In this document: positions 14,297-14,346 of the stretch, one piece after another
Numbering within the stretch: the first letter of the stretch is position 1
How the letters are laid out: each line of letters begins with the position of its first letter
Assembly: GCA_021795795.1 (NCBI GenBank)
Contig: JAJYPA010000172.1
Location: 1-14,346, forward strand
Source: Pseudomonadota bacterium
Lineage (GTDB): Bacteria; Pseudomonadota; Gammaproteobacteria; Halothiobacillales; Halothiobacillaceae
Reading direction: 5' to 3'
Length of the DNA: 14,346 nucleotides
Program-made: the position numbers and the translations under genes
Notes under the pieces: model-generated
What the model was told of the DNA's origin: nothing
What the model saw: the letters and a program-made list of their open reading frames with translations, nothing else
The model's database searches: none

Positions 14297-14346
14297 GCGC
14301 AGCTGCGGTCGGCTGCCTCCGGATTCGTTCTAGGGTAGTGTCAGAT

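Overview
The window reads as an accessory (plasmid, integrative element or genomic island) segment of an acidophilic, metal-tolerant gammaproteobacterium, most probably Acidithiobacillus. The main reason is the arsenic locus: arsB-arsH diverges from arsR-arsC, and its ArsR carries the atypical C-terminal CCX5C arsenite site known from A. ferrooxidans. The assignment is by recognition of gene content and was not checked by a search.

Layout. (1) 1-2252: phage/plasmid-type genes. A DUF669-like protein (cut by the left edge) and a RecA-fold AAA_24-type ATPase lie on the minus strand, both with long Pro/Ala/Gln-rich tails. A 17-bp repeat follows each of their upstream regions. A short plus-strand gene looks like a broken ProQ/FinO RNA chaperone. 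(2) 2443-4369: an orphan OmpR/PhoB-type winged helix and an MFS phosphate:H+ symporter, both minus. The symporter sits behind an exceptionally clear tandem Pho box. (3) 4404-5206: an orphan arsR flanked by apparent gene debris. (4) 5207-9635: the main arsenic locus. Minus operon arsB-arsH-trxB (efflux, organoarsenical/flavin oxidoreductase, thioredoxin reductase) and plus operon arsR-arsC-VOC (repressor, thioredoxin-coupled arsenate reductase, ArsI-like fold protein without cysteines) share a compact divergent promoter with an ArsR-type inverted repeat. (5) 9713-10090: an ECF sigma factor that keeps region 2 but is frameshifted before region 4. (6) 10143-14346: a minus-strand copper locus: copA, DUF302, copZ, glutaredoxin, then a membrane protein with a dense Met/Cys/His segment. 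copA and the Met/Cys/His gene are both preceded by TTGACA-19 bp-(-10) promoters of the MerR/CueR type that align with each other, although no merR-type gene lies in the window.

How it works together. Arsenate is reduced by ArsC using thioredoxin kept reduced by TrxB, and arsenite is exported by ArsB under ArsR control. ArsH and the VOC protein point to organoarsenical handling, but the VOC protein lacks the thiolate pair needed for ArsI chemistry. The Pho-controlled phosphate symporter would supply phosphate when arsenate competes for uptake (inference). Cu(I) would be carried by CopZ to CopA for export, with the Met/Cys/His protein as a candidate envelope copper binder (inference).

I found no tRNA, rRNA, CRISPR array, intact transposase or convincing intrinsic terminator. 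The best candidates for something undescribed are the ATPase/DUF669 pair with matching W-G tails, the Met/Cys/His membrane protein with its MerR-type promoter, and the orphan winged helix beside the Pho-box transporter.
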